Origin: Magnetospirillum aberrantis SpK
GTDB taxonomy: Bacteria; Pseudomonadota; Alphaproteobacteria; Rhodospirillales; Magnetospirillaceae
Assembly (NCBI RefSeq): GCF_011022235.1
Contig: NZ_JAAIYP010000038.1
Location: 310,001 to 374,000, forward strand
Direction: 5' to 3'
Length of the DNA stretch: 64,000 nucleotides
The position numbers and the translations under genes are program-made. The notes beneath the pieces were generated by a model. That model did no database searches. It worked only from the letters and a program-made list of their open reading frames with translations, and was not told the origin of the DNA. This document shows, in pieces, positions 9,063 through 17,959 of the stretch. How positions within the stretch are numbered: position 1 is the first letter of the stretch; each line of letters starts with the position of its first letter.

Positions 9063-9674
9063 TCAGTGGCTGAAGATGTCCACGTCGCCCCAGTCGAGCA
9101 GGTCGAGCTCTGCCCGCGCAGGCAGGAAACGGAAGCATTCCTCGGCCAGGGTGCGGCGCCCCTCGCGTTCCAGCAGCACCTCGAGACGGGCCTTCAACTG
9201 GTGCAGATGAAGCACGTCCGAAGCGGCATAAGCCAGTTGTTCGGCGGTCAGTTCGGCCGCCCCCCAATCCGAGGTCTGCTGCTGCTTGGACAGATCGACG
9301 CCCAACAACTCGCGGCACAAATCCTTGAGGCCGTGGCGGTCGGTGCTGGTGCGGCACAGCTTGGACGCCAGCTTGGTGCACCATACCGGGGAACAGCGCA
9401 CCCCCAGGTGCTTACGCACCATGCCCAGGTCGAAGCGGGCGAAATGAAACAGCTTGGTGACGGTCGGGTCGGCCAACAGGCGCTTGAGGTTGGGGGCGTC
9501 GTAAACCGGACGGGGGAAATGCACCACATGGGCGTCGCCGTCGCCCGCCGAAAGCTGGATCACACACAGGCGGTCGCGATGTAGCGACAGCCCCATGGTT
9601 TCGCTGTCGACGGCCACCACCGGGCCAAGGTCCACGTCCGCGGGCAAGTCGCCGATATGGTAGGAGATAGACAT
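9063..9674 (-). CDS. rnd: Ribonuclease D-like 3'-5' exonuclease
   Basis: A 203-residue DEDDy exonuclease predicted to trim RNA 3' ends. Exo I is VDSETMGLSL, Exo II is HFARFDLGMV and Exo III is YAASDVLHLHQL with the Tyr that defines the DEDDy class. It lacks the HRDC domains of full-length RNase D, as is usual for this short alphaproteobacterial form next to kdsD-lpt genes. A GGAGGAG ribosome site precedes the ATG at 9674. Confidence 0.9.
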   Translation of the reverse strand: MSISYHIGDLPADVDLGPVVAVDSETMGLSLHRDRLCVIQLSAGDGDAHVVHFPRPVYDAPNLKRLLADPTVTKLFHFARFDLGMVRKHLGVRCSPVWCTKLASKLCRTSTDRHGLKDLCRELLGVDLSKQQQTSDWGAAELTAEQLAYAASDVLHLHQLKARLEVLLEREGRRTLAEECFRFLPARAELDLLDWGDVDIFSH

Positions 9675-9742
9675 GCGAACGGCTCCTCCGGGTTATCCCC
9701 AAAGGAGCCGTTTGGCATCCGCCCCCTGGGGGGCTTCTTGGC

Positions 9743-9766
9743 TCCCGGTGTCGGTAGTCACCGGGA
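9743..9766 (-). terminator. Hairpin downstream of tRNA-Leu(CAG)
   Basis: An 8-bp inverted repeat, TCCCGGTG with CACCGGGA and an 8-base loop, lies 4 bases past the tRNA 3' end. There is no strong T-run, so termination efficiency is uncertain. Confidence 0.4.
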
Positions 9767-9769
9767 AAT

Positions 9770-9854
9770 TGGTGCCCAGGAAAGGACTCGAACCTTCACG
9801 CCTCGCGGCACACGGACCTGAACCGTGCGCGTCTACCAATTCCGCCACCTGGGC
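9770..9854 (-). tRNA. tRNA-Leu(CAG)
   Basis: Read on the minus strand, the acceptor arm GCCCAGG pairs with CCTGGGC followed by ACCA. The anticodon stem CACGG/CCGTG encloses the loop TTCAGGT, giving anticodon CAG for the CTG codon. A long variable arm (class II tRNA) and a GGTTCGAGTCC T-arm are present, and CCA is encoded. Confidence 0.95.
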
Positions 9855-10101
9855 AGGTGGCCCAGCGTTGCCGCCAGTCCCCAGCGTTTCCGCTGGCCCC
9901 GACAGGTCACCCCCGCCGAGGCCGAGAGAAATATTCGGATCGCCCGCGCCTGTCAACGAGCTTTTTTCACAGCTTTCGTTTTTTTTCACGCGGTTTCCCG
10001 GCCGGCTTGGCGTTGCGTTGCCGATAGGAAAGGAATAGCCTTTCGCCGCAATGACATAAGCCAGCCGCAAAGCGGCGGCACAGGAGATGCGGAGGTCCCT
10101 C

Positions 10102-11076
10102 ATGCGGCAAGTGGTCACGGTCTTTGGCGGCTCTGGTTTCATCGGACGCCAAGTGGTCAAGCGTCTGGCGGCGCAAGGATGGATTGTCCGCGCCGCGGTG
10201 CGCGACCCCGTGGATGCCGGTTTCCTCAAGCCCATGGGCGAACCCGGTCAGGTGATCCCGATCGCCGCCAACATCACCAAGCCGGATCAGGTTCGCGCCG
10301 CGCTCGCCGGGGCCGACGCCGTGGTCAATCTGGTCGGCATCCTGTTCGAGAAGGGCAAGGCAAGCTTCGACGCGATCCACCGCCAGGGAGCCGCCAACGT
10401 CGCCCAGGCTGCGCGCGAGGCCGGGGTCAAGCGCTTGGCGCACATGTCGGCGCTGGGTGCCGACAAGAACTCTCCCTCCGCCTACGCCCGCAGCAAGGCG
10501 CAAGGCGAAGAGGCGGTTCTGAGCGCCTTTCCCGGTGCCGCCATCTTCCGGCCATCGGTGGTGTTCGGCCCCGACGACGATTTCTTCAACCGTTTCGCCA
10601 AGCTGGCCCGCATTTCACCGGTGCTGCCGGTGTTCACCGGCGACGGCTTCAAGCCGGTGCACACCGAAAACGGTTATGGCATCGACTGGTTCGGATCGGG
10701 CGGCCCGACCTTCCAGCCGGTCTATGTGGCCGACGTGGCCGAAGCCCTGGTCAAGGGCGTCACCGACCCGGCCACCAAGGGCAAGGTGTTCGAATTGGGC
10801 GGCCCACGCCGTTACACGCTCAAGGAAATCCTGGAACTGATCCTCAAGGTGACGGAACTGACGTCCTGTTTGGTGCCATTGCCGTTCGGCGTGGCGAAAA
10901 TCCAGGCCGCGTTCTTCGGTCTGCTGCCCAAGCCGCCCCTGACGTCCGACCAAGTCAAATTGCTACAGGTGGACAACGTGGTGCGTGGCGGCAAACCCGG
11001 CCTCGTCGAATTGGGAATCGTCCCCCAGGCCGCCGAAAGCGTTCTGCCCACCTATCTGCACCGCTACTCTCTTTGA
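10102..11076 (+). CDS. Complex I NDUFA9-like NAD(P)-binding protein
   Basis: An atypical short-chain dehydrogenase of 324 residues related to the NDUFA9 accessory subunit of complex I. The Rossmann motif VTVFGGSGFIGRQVV is at the N-terminus, with the downstream pattern HMSALGADKNSPSAYARSKAQGE replacing a classical catalytic YxxxK. The ATG at 10102 has GGAGG 6 bases upstream, better than the ATG at 10087. Proteins of this type in alphaproteobacteria probably bind NADPH and assist complex I or quinone metabolism; that role is family inference. Confidence 0.85.
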   Translation: MRQVVTVFGGSGFIGRQVVKRLAAQGWIVRAAVRDPVDAGFLKPMGEPGQVIPIAANITKPDQVRAALAGADAVVNLVGILFEKGKASFDAIHRQGAANVAQAAREAGVKRLAHMSALGADKNSPSAYARSKAQGEEAVLSAFPGAAIFRPSVVFGPDDDFFNRFAKLARISPVLPVFTGDGFKPVHTENGYGIDWFGSGGPTFQPVYVADVAEALVKGVTDPATKGKVFELGGPRRYTLKEILELILKVTELTSCLVPLPFGVAKIQAAFFGLLPKPPLTSDQVKLLQVDNVVRGGKPGLVELGIVPQAAESVLPTYLHRYSL

Positions 11077-11101
11077 GCTTCCGCTAAAAAAGGCGCCGGG
11101 A

Positions 11102-11338
11102 TCACTCCTCGGCGCCGCCATATCCCAATGGGATGAAGCATTCGGGGTCGAACAGCATGGACATCGCCACGGTCATGGCGCGTGCGCCTTGGCGTTCGAC
11201 CAAGCGGACGTGGCGGGGAATATCGGGATAATCGAACACCCGCTCGACAATCCATTCGCCACCATAGGTGCCGGCCTTGCGAAAGATGTCGCCGGGGGCG
11301 ACTTCGTTGCCCCGCGCGCGGCGGCCGAACAGGCTCAT
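11102..11338 (-). CDS. Conserved hypothetical protein (78 aa)
   Basis: A small soluble protein without a recognised domain. It reads MSLFGRRARGNEV at the start and ends FDPECFIPLGYGGAEE, with an Arg/Val-rich beta-like middle. Codon use matches the surrounding core genes and a purine-rich stretch precedes the ATG, so it is probably a real gene. It is convergent with the NDUFA9-like gene. Confidence 0.65.
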   Translation of the reverse strand: MSLFGRRARGNEVAPGDIFRKAGTYGGEWIVERVFDYPDIPRHVRLVERQGARAMTVAMSMLFDPECFIPLGYGGAEE

Positions 11339-11464
11339 GATGTGGAACCTTTTTTCAAGATGGGCGTTACATTCTGTTTAATACCGCGCCAACGCGATAT
11401 TTGTCGAGCCTCCTTCGACCGTGAAGCAGCCGAACCGTTTCAAGACCGGATTGAAACCGCGGGC

Positions 11465-12625
11465 TCACTCTTCGAACAGGTCGGGAGGGTCGGCCTCGGC
11501 GGCGTCGCACAGGTCACCCACCCCGATTCCGATCAGACGGAAAGCCCGGCCGTCAGCCTCGCGCTCCAGCAAGGCGCCGGCGACACGAAGCAATTGCTCG
11601 GCCCGCGCGGTCGGCGCCGCGAGCTTGTGGTTGCGGGTCAGCACCTGGAAATCGGCGGTCTTGAGCTTCAGGACCACGGTCCGGCCGGATAGTTTGCCGC
11701 GCGCCAGCCGGCCCGCCACCTTTTCCGCCAGCGCCGACAACGCCGCCGTCAACCGTGCCGGATCGCTGATGTCGCGGGCGAAAGTGGTCTCGTTGGACAC
11801 GCTTTTCGCCGGCCGGTCCGGGATGACGCGCCGGCCGTCCTCGCCACGGGCCATCAGGAACAGAGCCCGGCCGAACTTGCCGAAGCGGGCCACCAGTTCC
11901 GCCTCGGCCATGGTCTGAAGCTGGCCGACAGTGTCGATGCCGGCATCGCGCATGCGCTGGGCGGTGGCGGCACCGACACCAAACAGCGCGCCGACCGGCA
12001 TGGGAGCCAGCAAGCCCACCGCCTCGGCCCGGCCGATGACCGAAAAGCCCCTGGGCTTTTCACGGTCGCTGGCCATCTTGGCCAGGAATTTGTTGTAGGA
12101 CAGGCCGGCGGACACGGTGATGCCGACCCGGCGCTCGATGGCCCGTTGCAGACGCGCCAGCAACACCGCCGGCGACCGGTCCACCAGACGCACGCCGGCC
12201 GACAGGTCCAGATAGGCTTCGTCCAGCGACAACGGCTCGACCAGCGGCGTCACCATGGCGAACAGAGCCCGGATCTCCTGGGACACCGTCCGGTATTTGG
12301 CCATGTCCGGGGGAATGACCACGGCCTGCGGGCACAGTTCCAGCGCCTTGAACATGGGCATGGCAGAGCGCGGGCCGAAACGGCGGGCGACGTAACAGGC
12401 GGTGGTGACCACGCCGCGTCCGCCGGGATGGCCGACGATCACCGGCCGGTCGGCCAGTTCCGGCCGGTCACGTTTTTCGACCGAAGCGTAGAACGCGTCA
12501 CAATCGACATGGGCGATGGAAAGGTCGAACAGCTCGCCATGCTCGATCACCCGCGTCGAACCGCAACGCGGGCAATCGCTCCCCGAGCGGAAGGGAATGC
12601 AGCAATCTCGACACAGGGCGGCCAT
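11465..12625 (-). CDS. dinB: DNA polymerase IV (Y family) with N-terminal zinc ribbon
   Basis: A translesion DNA polymerase of 386 residues. Catalytic motifs are IAHVDCDAFYASVEKRD and LSLDEAYLDLSAG, followed by helix-hairpin-helix and little-finger regions. The first about 25 residues hold four Cys in two CxxC pairs (CRDC and CPRC), a zinc-ribbon-like extension absent from E. coli DinB. The C-terminus ends in DAAEADPPDLFEE; the acidic DLFEE end may act as a sliding-clamp contact, though it is not a perfect clamp-binding motif. Confidence 0.94.
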   Translation of the reverse strand: MAALCRDCCIPFRSGSDCPRCGSTRVIEHGELFDLSIAHVDCDAFYASVEKRDRPELADRPVIVGHPGGRGVVTTACYVARRFGPRSAMPMFKALELCPQAVVIPPDMAKYRTVSQEIRALFAMVTPLVEPLSLDEAYLDLSAGVRLVDRSPAVLLARLQRAIERRVGITVSAGLSYNKFLAKMASDREKPRGFSVIGRAEAVGLLAPMPVGALFGVGAATAQRMRDAGIDTVGQLQTMAEAELVARFGKFGRALFLMARGEDGRRVIPDRPAKSVSNETTFARDISDPARLTAALSALAEKVAGRLARGKLSGRTVVLKLKTADFQVLTRNHKLAAPTARAEQLLRVAGALLEREADGRAFRLIGIGVGDLCDAAEADPPDLFEE

Positions 12626-12669
12626 GGCGCCGCCAGTCTACCCGCGCCACCGGGCGCGGCAAACCACGA

Positions 12670-12873
12670 TCAGCGCCGAGCCGTCGCGCGCAATTCGCTC
12701 TCCAAATCGGAAATCCGCTTGGCCAGCGACGTCTTCACCCCTTCGGCCACCCACGGCTTGAGCAGTGCCTGCTGCTCCTTGAGCTGCACCAGCAACCGCT
12801 TCTTCTCGTCCAGGCTGCGCTTGATCGGCATGCGGTCGGAATGCTGGCCGTCATGGCTACGAAAGCCGCTCAT
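12670..12873 (-). CDS. Small conserved hypothetical protein, coiled-coil-like
   Basis: A 67-residue, highly charged protein (MSGFRSHDGQHSDRMPIKRS, then heptad-like Leu spacing in LDEKKRLLVQLKEQQALL). The ATG at 12873 follows a GGGAGGA ribosome site, which decides the start over the upstream ATG at 12891. No function is recognisable. It lies immediately 5' of the tRNA-Arg that flanks the accessory islet. Confidence 0.6.
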   Translation of the reverse strand: MSGFRSHDGQHSDRMPIKRSLDEKKRLLVQLKEQQALLKPWVAEGVKTSLAKRISDLESELRATARR

Positions 12874-13037
12874 TCTTGTCCTCCCTGACAAAAGCGGGGT
12901 TGATCGGGGCGCGGACCATGACCGAAGCCCTCGCCCGAAGCAAGCGACAAAATGACGAAAGCCCCTCCCCGTCGTGACGTTTGTCGGTTCCGCCCGAGGA
13001 TGCTATAACCCCGGCAACGTCGCCAATTGGCACCGGC

Positions 13038-13114
<77 letters not shown>

Positions 13115-13222
13115 ATCTTTTCAATTGGTTATGCGTTCTCGCCCGCCCAGGCGGAAAGCCTGTGTCCACATCATGTCCACATGGCGCATCATTTCGGCAT
13201 CGACCATCGCGGGGTAACAGCC

Positions 13223-13684
13223 ATGCCGCGCAAACCTCCCTGCTTCGTGCCGCCCCTGCCCGACATCCTGCGCACCCTGACCGAGACGCTTCGGCCTCAG
13301 CGCAGCCCGGAGGCGTGCTTCGCCGAAACCGATTCATACGTCGTCATGCTGATCCGGAAAGACCTGGGCGGTGGCCAGGGTGAGTATCGCTTCTGGTATC
13401 TGAGACCCGAGAACGTCACGGACGGCGTTGGCGTCACCGCCATGCGGGTCGGACAGTGCGGAGAAAATCGCCGGGGCCAGTTGCCTGCCGGCAAGTCCTG
13501 GCATCCCGACTTCCTGCACGACGGCGTCTGGGTCATGGGAGACGCAGAGCTGCACGCCTATTGGAACCGACACGAATGCAACCCGGCAAACACCGGGAAG
13601 ACCAGGGACCAGCCTTTTTGGGGAGAGGGTTGGGACCAAGTCTGTCCCTATGTTGCCCCTTCTTCCGACGTGGGCAGCCACTGA
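13223..13684 (+). CDS. Hypothetical protein, paralogue of the 62.7-kb secreted protein
   Basis: A 153-residue protein without a known domain. Its C-terminal two thirds match the protein at 62673-63254: both have YVV.L.R, then (Y/F)xFWxLRP, a central Met-Cys stretch, an EL..(Y/F)W segment, and a closing WGEGW.Q.C. Unlike its relative it lacks a signal peptide, so its N-terminus may be truncated or replaced. The ATG at 13223 has a weak GGGG upstream; an ATG at 13181 has none. A hairpin lies 18 bases after the stop, also as in the relative. Confidence 0.6.
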   Translation: MPRKPPCFVPPLPDILRTLTETLRPQRSPEACFAETDSYVVMLIRKDLGGGQGEYRFWYLRPENVTDGVGVTAMRVGQCGENRRGQLPAGKSWHPDFLHDGVWVMGDAELHAYWNRHECNPANTGKTRDQPFWGEGWDQVCPYVAPSSDVGSH

Positions 13685-13701
13685 CTGGCGGAAAACAGGA
13701 A

Positions 13702-13730
13702 CGCCCGGAACCGCAATCGGTCTCCGGGCG
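13702..13730 (+). terminator. Hairpin after the 13.2-kb hypothetical gene
   Basis: CGCCCGGA pairs with TCCGGGCG across a 13-base loop. Similar CGCCCG/CGGGCG hairpins lie at 62441-62469 and 63318-63346 in the mobile region, with related flanking sequence, so it is also part of a shared repeat. Confidence 0.5.
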
Positions 13731-13854
13731 CAACTGTGCTGGTGCTGCGAACATATATGGAACATTCTGCGCACGCCGTCAAGCCCCATGTGAAAAATGG
13801 CTTTTTGCACTCAGTGCCCTATTGCACCTCCCGTCCCGTCCTTTCGCGCCATTG

Positions 13855-13865
13855 CGGAAATTCCG
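13855..13865. promoter_or_regulatory. Palindrome upstream of the toxin-antitoxin pair
   Basis: A perfect 11-base palindrome, CGGAAATTCCG, lies about 43 bases before the antitoxin start. Phd/YefM antitoxins commonly repress their own promoter through such palindromes; use as operator here is inference. Confidence 0.35.
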
Positions 13866-13907
13866 TAATTTGCGTAAAGTCAGGGGCGATATATGAAGGA
13901 GCTTGCC

Positions 13908-14135
13908 ATGACCCGCATCATCTCTGCCTCGGACGCCCAGAAGCGGTTCGGTGAAATGGTGGACATGGCCCTGCGCGAGCCGGTCATGGTCCAGCGCCAT
14001 GGCCGCGACGTGGTGACCATGATTTCGGTGGATGAGTACAAGCGGCTGCGGCGGCTGGAGCGGGATGCCCTGGCCGCCCATGAGGTGGATGACGACACCG
14101 CCCGGCTGATCGAAGCCGCCGAATACAACGCCTGA
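13908..14135 (+). CDS. Phd/YefM family antitoxin
   Basis: A 75-residue antitoxin whose N-terminal half is the DNA-binding Phd/YefM fold (ISASDAQKRFGEMVDMALRE, then VMVQRHGRDVVTMISVDEYKRL), with an acidic C-terminal tail that would wrap the toxin. The ATG at 13908 is preferred because GGAG lies 7 bases upstream; the ATG at 13893 overlaps that site. It ends 14 bases before the toxin gene. It probably represses the operon with the toxin as co-repressor, as known for the family. Confidence 0.85.
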   Translation: MTRIISASDAQKRFGEMVDMALREPVMVQRHGRDVVTMISVDEYKRLRRLERDALAAHEVDDDTARLIEAAEYNA

Positions 14136-14149
14136 CTCTCTGGCCACCC

Positions 14150-14587
14150 GTGGCGATTCCCCCTCCCCGCAATGGCGCCGTCATCCGCTATGCCTATCTC
14201 TGGCGCGAGGAAAAGGAGCGCGGCCTGATCGAGGCACGCAAGGATCGCCCCGCCGCCGTGGTGCTGGCCCACAAGGATGCCGCCACCGGCCGAATCGTCA
14301 CCTTCGTGCTGCCGATCACCCATTCGCCACCCGCCGACCTTTCGGTGGTGGTCGAAATTCCCGCCGATGCCAAGGCCCATCTTGGCCTCGATGGCGAACG
14401 GTCATGGATCGTCTGCGACGAGATCAACCGCTTCAGTTGGCCGGGCTACGATTTGCGGCCGATTCCGGGTGCCCGGCCCGCTCGTTGGGAATACGGCATG
14501 TTGCCGCGCGGGCTTTACGAACAAGCCAAGGCGTTGTTCCTGGACTGTCGGAAACGGGGACGGGCAAAGGTGGCGGATCGCGATTGA
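14150..14587 (+). CDS. PemK/MazF-like toxin candidate
   Basis: A 145-residue protein starting at GTG, paired with the Phd antitoxin. The layout fits the PemK/MazF ribonuclease fold: an N-terminal GAVIRYAYLW strand, a KDRPAAVVLAHKD loop, FVLPITHSPP and a SWIVCDEINRF strand. MazF-like toxins cleave mRNA in the cytoplasm. Pairing of a PemK-like toxin with a Phd-type antitoxin is less usual than with AbrB-type antitoxins. Assignment rests on motif order, not on a search. Confidence 0.6.
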   Translation: MAIPPPRNGAVIRYAYLWREEKERGLIEARKDRPAAVVLAHKDAATGRIVTFVLPITHSPPADLSVVVEIPADAKAHLGLDGERSWIVCDEINRFSWPGYDLRPIPGARPARWEYGMLPRGLYEQAKALFLDCRKRGRAKVADRD

Positions 14588-14709
14588 CCCCGCCCGAAGC
14601 ACGCTATGAGAAAAGCCGACTTTCCCACTATGTCGGCGCGGCCCTTCCACCAAACCAATTCCCGGATGTGGGCGGGGGTAAAGCCCCCGCCCTCCCGTCA
14701 CCCGAGGAT

Positions 14710-14988
14710 GTCCGCCTTGATGGCATACACGTAGTCGCGATGGCCTTCGCGAACGGTGTGCTTGACCAAGCCGGATGGCACCTCGCAACCGACCTGACCC
14801 GTACCCGACAACATCACCCTGATGCCCTTGCCGCCCAAATACCCGCAGCTCAACCCCGTCGAAAATTGGCTGTCCAACCGTGCCTTCACCTCATACGAGG
14901 ACATCCTCGGGCACTGCTGCCACGCCTGGAACAAGCTCATCATCATGGCAAACGCGCTGATCCGAGATCAGCGCGTCTACGCCCCATG
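14710..14988 (+). pseudogene. IS630 family transposase remnant
   Basis: Two frames together give the C-terminal third of an IS630-type DDE transposase. One frame has VLDQAGWH around 14758-14781, and after a frameshift near 14800 the other has VPDNITLMPLPPKYPQLNPV, then ENWLSNRAFTSY and a closing DQRVYAP before the TGA at 14986. The upstream catalytic domain and terminal repeats are not seen. It marks past insertion in the accessory islet. Confidence 0.75.
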
Positions 14989-15008
14989 AAAAGACAGTTG
15001 CTTGGTAT

Positions 15009-16214
15009 TTAGTCAATCTGGAGCACCAGCGCCTTGAGGTAGGCGCTTTCCGGCAATTGCGGATGCAGCGGATGGTCGGGAGCGGCGCCGGCGGCACGCA
15101 ACACCCGACCGGAACGCCCGGCCTGGGCCAGACCGTGGGCGATTTCTTCGGCGAACATCTCCACCGGCATGTGATGCGAGCACGATGCCGCCAGCATGAA
15201 GCCGCCCGGCTCGACCAGCGGCGCGGCCAGGCGGGCCATCTTGCGATAGCCCTTGGCACCCGAATGCAGGTCCTTGCGGGATTTGACGAAGGCCGGCGGG
15301 TCCACCACCACCAGACCGAAGCGTTCGCCGGCGGCGTCCAGGCGGGCCATTTCGGCGAAGGCCTCGGCCCGCACGCACGACACCGCCACGTTGTTCAGCT
15401 TGGCGGCTCCCTCGGCCAGGGCCAGCGAATGTTCCGAGCGGTCGACGGCGGTGACCGAGGCGGCGCCGGCCAGCGCCGCCTGCACCGCGAAGCCGCCGGC
15501 ATAGGTGTAGACATCAAGCACGCGGCGCCCCTTGGCCAGCCGGGCGACAAAGGCGCGGTTATCGCGCTGGTCGTAGAACCAGCCGGTTTTTTGTCCTCCC
15601 GTCAGGTCGGCCAGGAAACGGGCGCCGTTCTCCATCAATTCGACCGGCCCGTCGAGATCGCCCAACGCCACCTTGTGTTCCAGCGCCAGCCCCTCGAGCC
15701 CGCGCACCGGGCTGTCGTTCCTGAGCACCACGGCACGCGGCGCCAGAACCTCGGCCAGGGCGTCGAGCAGAAGCGGCGTCAGCCGCTCCATGCCGGCGGT
15801 GTTGACCTGGACGGACAGCACGTCGCCATAACGGTCGACGACCAGGCCGGGAAGGCAATCGGCCTCGGAATGAATCAGACGGTAATAAGGACCGTCGAAC
15901 AGCATGCCGCGCAAATCCACCGCCCGACGCAGCCGCTCGGCCAGGAAAGCCGCGTCCACGACCCGCGACCAGTCGCGGTCGAGCACACGGGCGGCGATCA
16001 GCGAATGCGGGTTGAAGGTGGCAACGCCCAGCTTCTCGTCGCCGGCGTCCACCAAGGTCACCAGACTGCCCGGCGGCAGGGCCTTGAGCTCGGGCGTCAT
16101 CTCGATTTCGTTGGAAAACGCCCACGGATGGCCCCCCCGGAAGCGGCGGGCGCGCCCCTTGGCGAAGCGGACGAGGGGACGGGCGGCGGCGATGTCGGCG
16201 GCGATGTCAGTCAT
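15009..16214 (-). CDS. Class I SAM-dependent rRNA methyltransferase (RlmI-like)
   Basis: A 401-residue methyltransferase with an N-terminal PUA-like domain (FAKGRARRFRGGHPWAFSNEI) and a C-terminal Rossmann domain. SAM-binding motif I is RVLDVYTYAGGFAVQAA, and the cytosine-C5-type motif IV is VVDPPAFVKSRKDL. RlmI methylates a 23S rRNA cytosine; the exact target here is inferred from family. The ATG at 16214 is chosen because the longer reading has an unrelated N-terminus. It is divergent from ccoN. Confidence 0.88.
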   Translation of the reverse strand: MTDIAADIAAARPLVRFAKGRARRFRGGHPWAFSNEIEMTPELKALPPGSLVTLVDAGDEKLGVATFNPHSLIAARVLDRDWSRVVDAAFLAERLRRAVDLRGMLFDGPYYRLIHSEADCLPGLVVDRYGDVLSVQVNTAGMERLTPLLLDALAEVLAPRAVVLRNDSPVRGLEGLALEHKVALGDLDGPVELMENGARFLADLTGGQKTGWFYDQRDNRAFVARLAKGRRVLDVYTYAGGFAVQAALAGAASVTAVDRSEHSLALAEGAAKLNNVAVSCVRAEAFAEMARLDAAGERFGLVVVDPPAFVKSRKDLHSGAKGYRKMARLAAPLVEPGGFMLAASCSHHMPVEMFAEEIAHGLAQAGRSGRVLRAAGAAPDHPLHPQLPESAYLKALVLQID

Positions 16215-16335
16215 GGCGCCACCATAATCAAGCGCCGGACCGGCGGCAACGCGCATGACGTCCCTGCCCGAAAGGGCTGGTCAAGGACGAGGAAGACTCT
16301 CCAAACCGGTGGGATACCAGTAATTTTTTCCAATT

Positions 16336-16349
16336 TTGATATGGATCAA
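16336..16349. promoter_or_regulatory. FNR box upstream of ccoN
   Basis: TTGAT-ATGG-ATCAA is a perfect match to the FNR/FixK consensus TTGAT-N4-ATCAA, 145 bases before the ccoN start. It implies activation of ccoNOQP under low oxygen, probably by the FNR protein encoded at 24492-25259. Confidence 0.85.
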
Positions 16350-16493
16350 TGGCCCAGGGTGCGCATGCCGTCATAGTGCGCCAACTCGGAGCAATGTCCT
16401 CCCGGCCGGTCCTGGCCAACGGGGGTTTGTTTGTCATGGTGTCCGGCGGGGCGCTCCGGGCTGACCCTTTCCCGGTCGAAACAGGAGTTCGGC

Positions 16494-17945
16494 ATGAGCA
16501 CCAACACCGACGCCACGCCCTATTGCGAAGACGTGGTGAAGAAGTTCGTCCTCGCGGCGACGTTCTGGGGTGTGGTTGGCTTCCTGGCGGGCGATTTCAT
16601 CGCCTGGCAGCTCGCCTTCCCAGCCCTCAACCTTGATCTTGAATGGACCACTTTCGGCCGTCTGCGCCCGGTCCACACTTCCGCCGTCATCTTCGCCTTC
16701 GGCGGCAACGTTCTGATGGCAACCTCGCTGTACACCGTGCAGCGCACCGGCCGCGCCAGCCTGTTCGGCGGCGAGGCCTTCGGCAGCGTCATCTTCTGGG
16801 GTTTCAACACCCTCATCGTCGCTGCGGCGCTGTCCTATGTCCTGGGCTTCTCCCAGGGCCAGGAATACGCCGAGCCGGAATGGCTGCTGGATCTGTGGCT
16901 GACCGTGGTCTGGGTGCTGTACCTGATCGCGTTCGCCGGCACCATCATGAAGCGCCGTGAGCCGCACATCTATGTGGCCAACTGGTTCTTCTTCGCCATG
17001 ATCCTGACCATCGCCATGCTCCACCTGGGCAACAACCTGGTGGTTCCGTCGGCGATCTTCGGCGGCTCGTTCATGAAGTCGTACAACCTGTTCGGTGGCG
17101 TCCAGAACGCCATGACCCAGTGGTGGTACGGCCATAACGCGGTGGGCTTCTTCCTGACCGCCGGCTTCCTGGGCATCATGTACTACTTCGTGCCCAAGCG
17201 CGCCGAGCGTCCGGTCTATTCCTACCGTCTGTCGATCGTGCACTTCTGGGCGCTGATCTTCCTGTACATCTGGGCCGGTCCGCACCACCTGCACTACACC
17301 GCCTTGCCGGATTGGGCGCAGACCCTGGGCATGACCTTCTCGGTGATGCTGTGGATGCCGTCCTGGGGTGGCATGATCAACGGCCTGATGACGCTCTCGG
17401 GCGCCTGGGACAAGCTCCGCACCGACCCGGTGATGCGCTTCCTGGTCTCCTCGGTGGCGTTCTACGGCATGTCGACCTTCGAAGGTCCGATGATGTCGAT
17501 CAAGGCGGTGAACTCGCTGTCGCACTACACCGACTGGACCATCGGCCACGTGCACTCCGGTGCCTTGGGCTGGGTGGCCTTCGTCTCCTTCGGCGCTCTG
17601 TACTACCTGGTTCCCAAGCTGTGGGGCCGCAAGGAAGTCTACTCGCTGAAGCTGGTGGGTCTGCACTTCTGGATCGCCACCATCGGCATCGTGCTCTACA
17701 TCACCGCGATGTGGATCTCGGGCATCATGCAGGGCCTGATGTGGCGCGCCTACGACAACCTGGGCTTCCTCCAGTACTCGTTCATCGAAACCGTCGAGGC
17801 CATGCATCCGTACTACGTGATCCGTGCTCTCGGTGGCGTGCTGTTCGTCCTCGGCTCGCTGGTGATGGTCTACAACTTCTACAAGACCATCAAGGGTGAC
17901 GTGGCTGCCGAAGCCGCTCAGCCCTCGACCGCTGCGGCCCGCTGA
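16494..17945 (+). CDS. ccoN: Cytochrome c oxidase cbb3-type, subunit I
   Basis: Catalytic subunit of the high-affinity cbb3 terminal oxidase in the inner membrane, holding heme b and the heme b3-CuB centre. The 483-residue protein has about 12 helices. Heme and copper ligand regions are visible as [45 protein letters not shown] and [17 protein letters not shown]. The ATG at 16494 has AGGAG 6 bases upstream, and the upstream in-frame ATG at 16431 is rejected. First gene of ccoNOQP, 14 bases before ccoO. Confidence 0.98.
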   Translation: MSTNTDATPYCEDVVKKFVLAATFWGVVGFLAGDFIAWQLAFPALNLDLEWTTFGRLRPVHTSAVIFAFGGNVLMATSLYTVQRTGRASLFGGEAFGSVIFWGFNTLIVAAALSYVLGFSQGQEYAEPEWLLDLWLTVVWVLYLIAFAGTIMKRREPHIYVANWFFFAMILTIAMLHLGNNLVVPSAIFGGSFMKSYNLFGGVQNAMTQWWYGHNAVGFFLTAGFLGIMYYFVPKRAERPVYSYRLSIVHFWALIFLYIWAGPHHLHYTALPDWAQTLGMTFSVMLWMPSWGGMINGLMTLSGAWDKLRTDPVMRFLVSSVAFYGMSTFEGPMMSIKAVNSLSHYTDWTIGHVHSGALGWVAFVSFGALYYLVPKLWGRKEVYSLKLVGLHFWIATIGIVLYITAMWISGIMQGLMWRAYDNLGFLQYSFIETVEAMHPYYVIRALGGVLFVLGSLVMVYNFYKTIKGDVAAEAAQPSTAAAR

Positions 17946-17959
17946 GGGGAGGAGGCGAA

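Noticed and set aside
9680-9711. Inverted repeat CGGCTCC/GGAGCCG between rnd and tRNA-Leu as a riboswitch
   Set aside because: A single short stem without further conserved structure; more likely a leader or chance hairpin.
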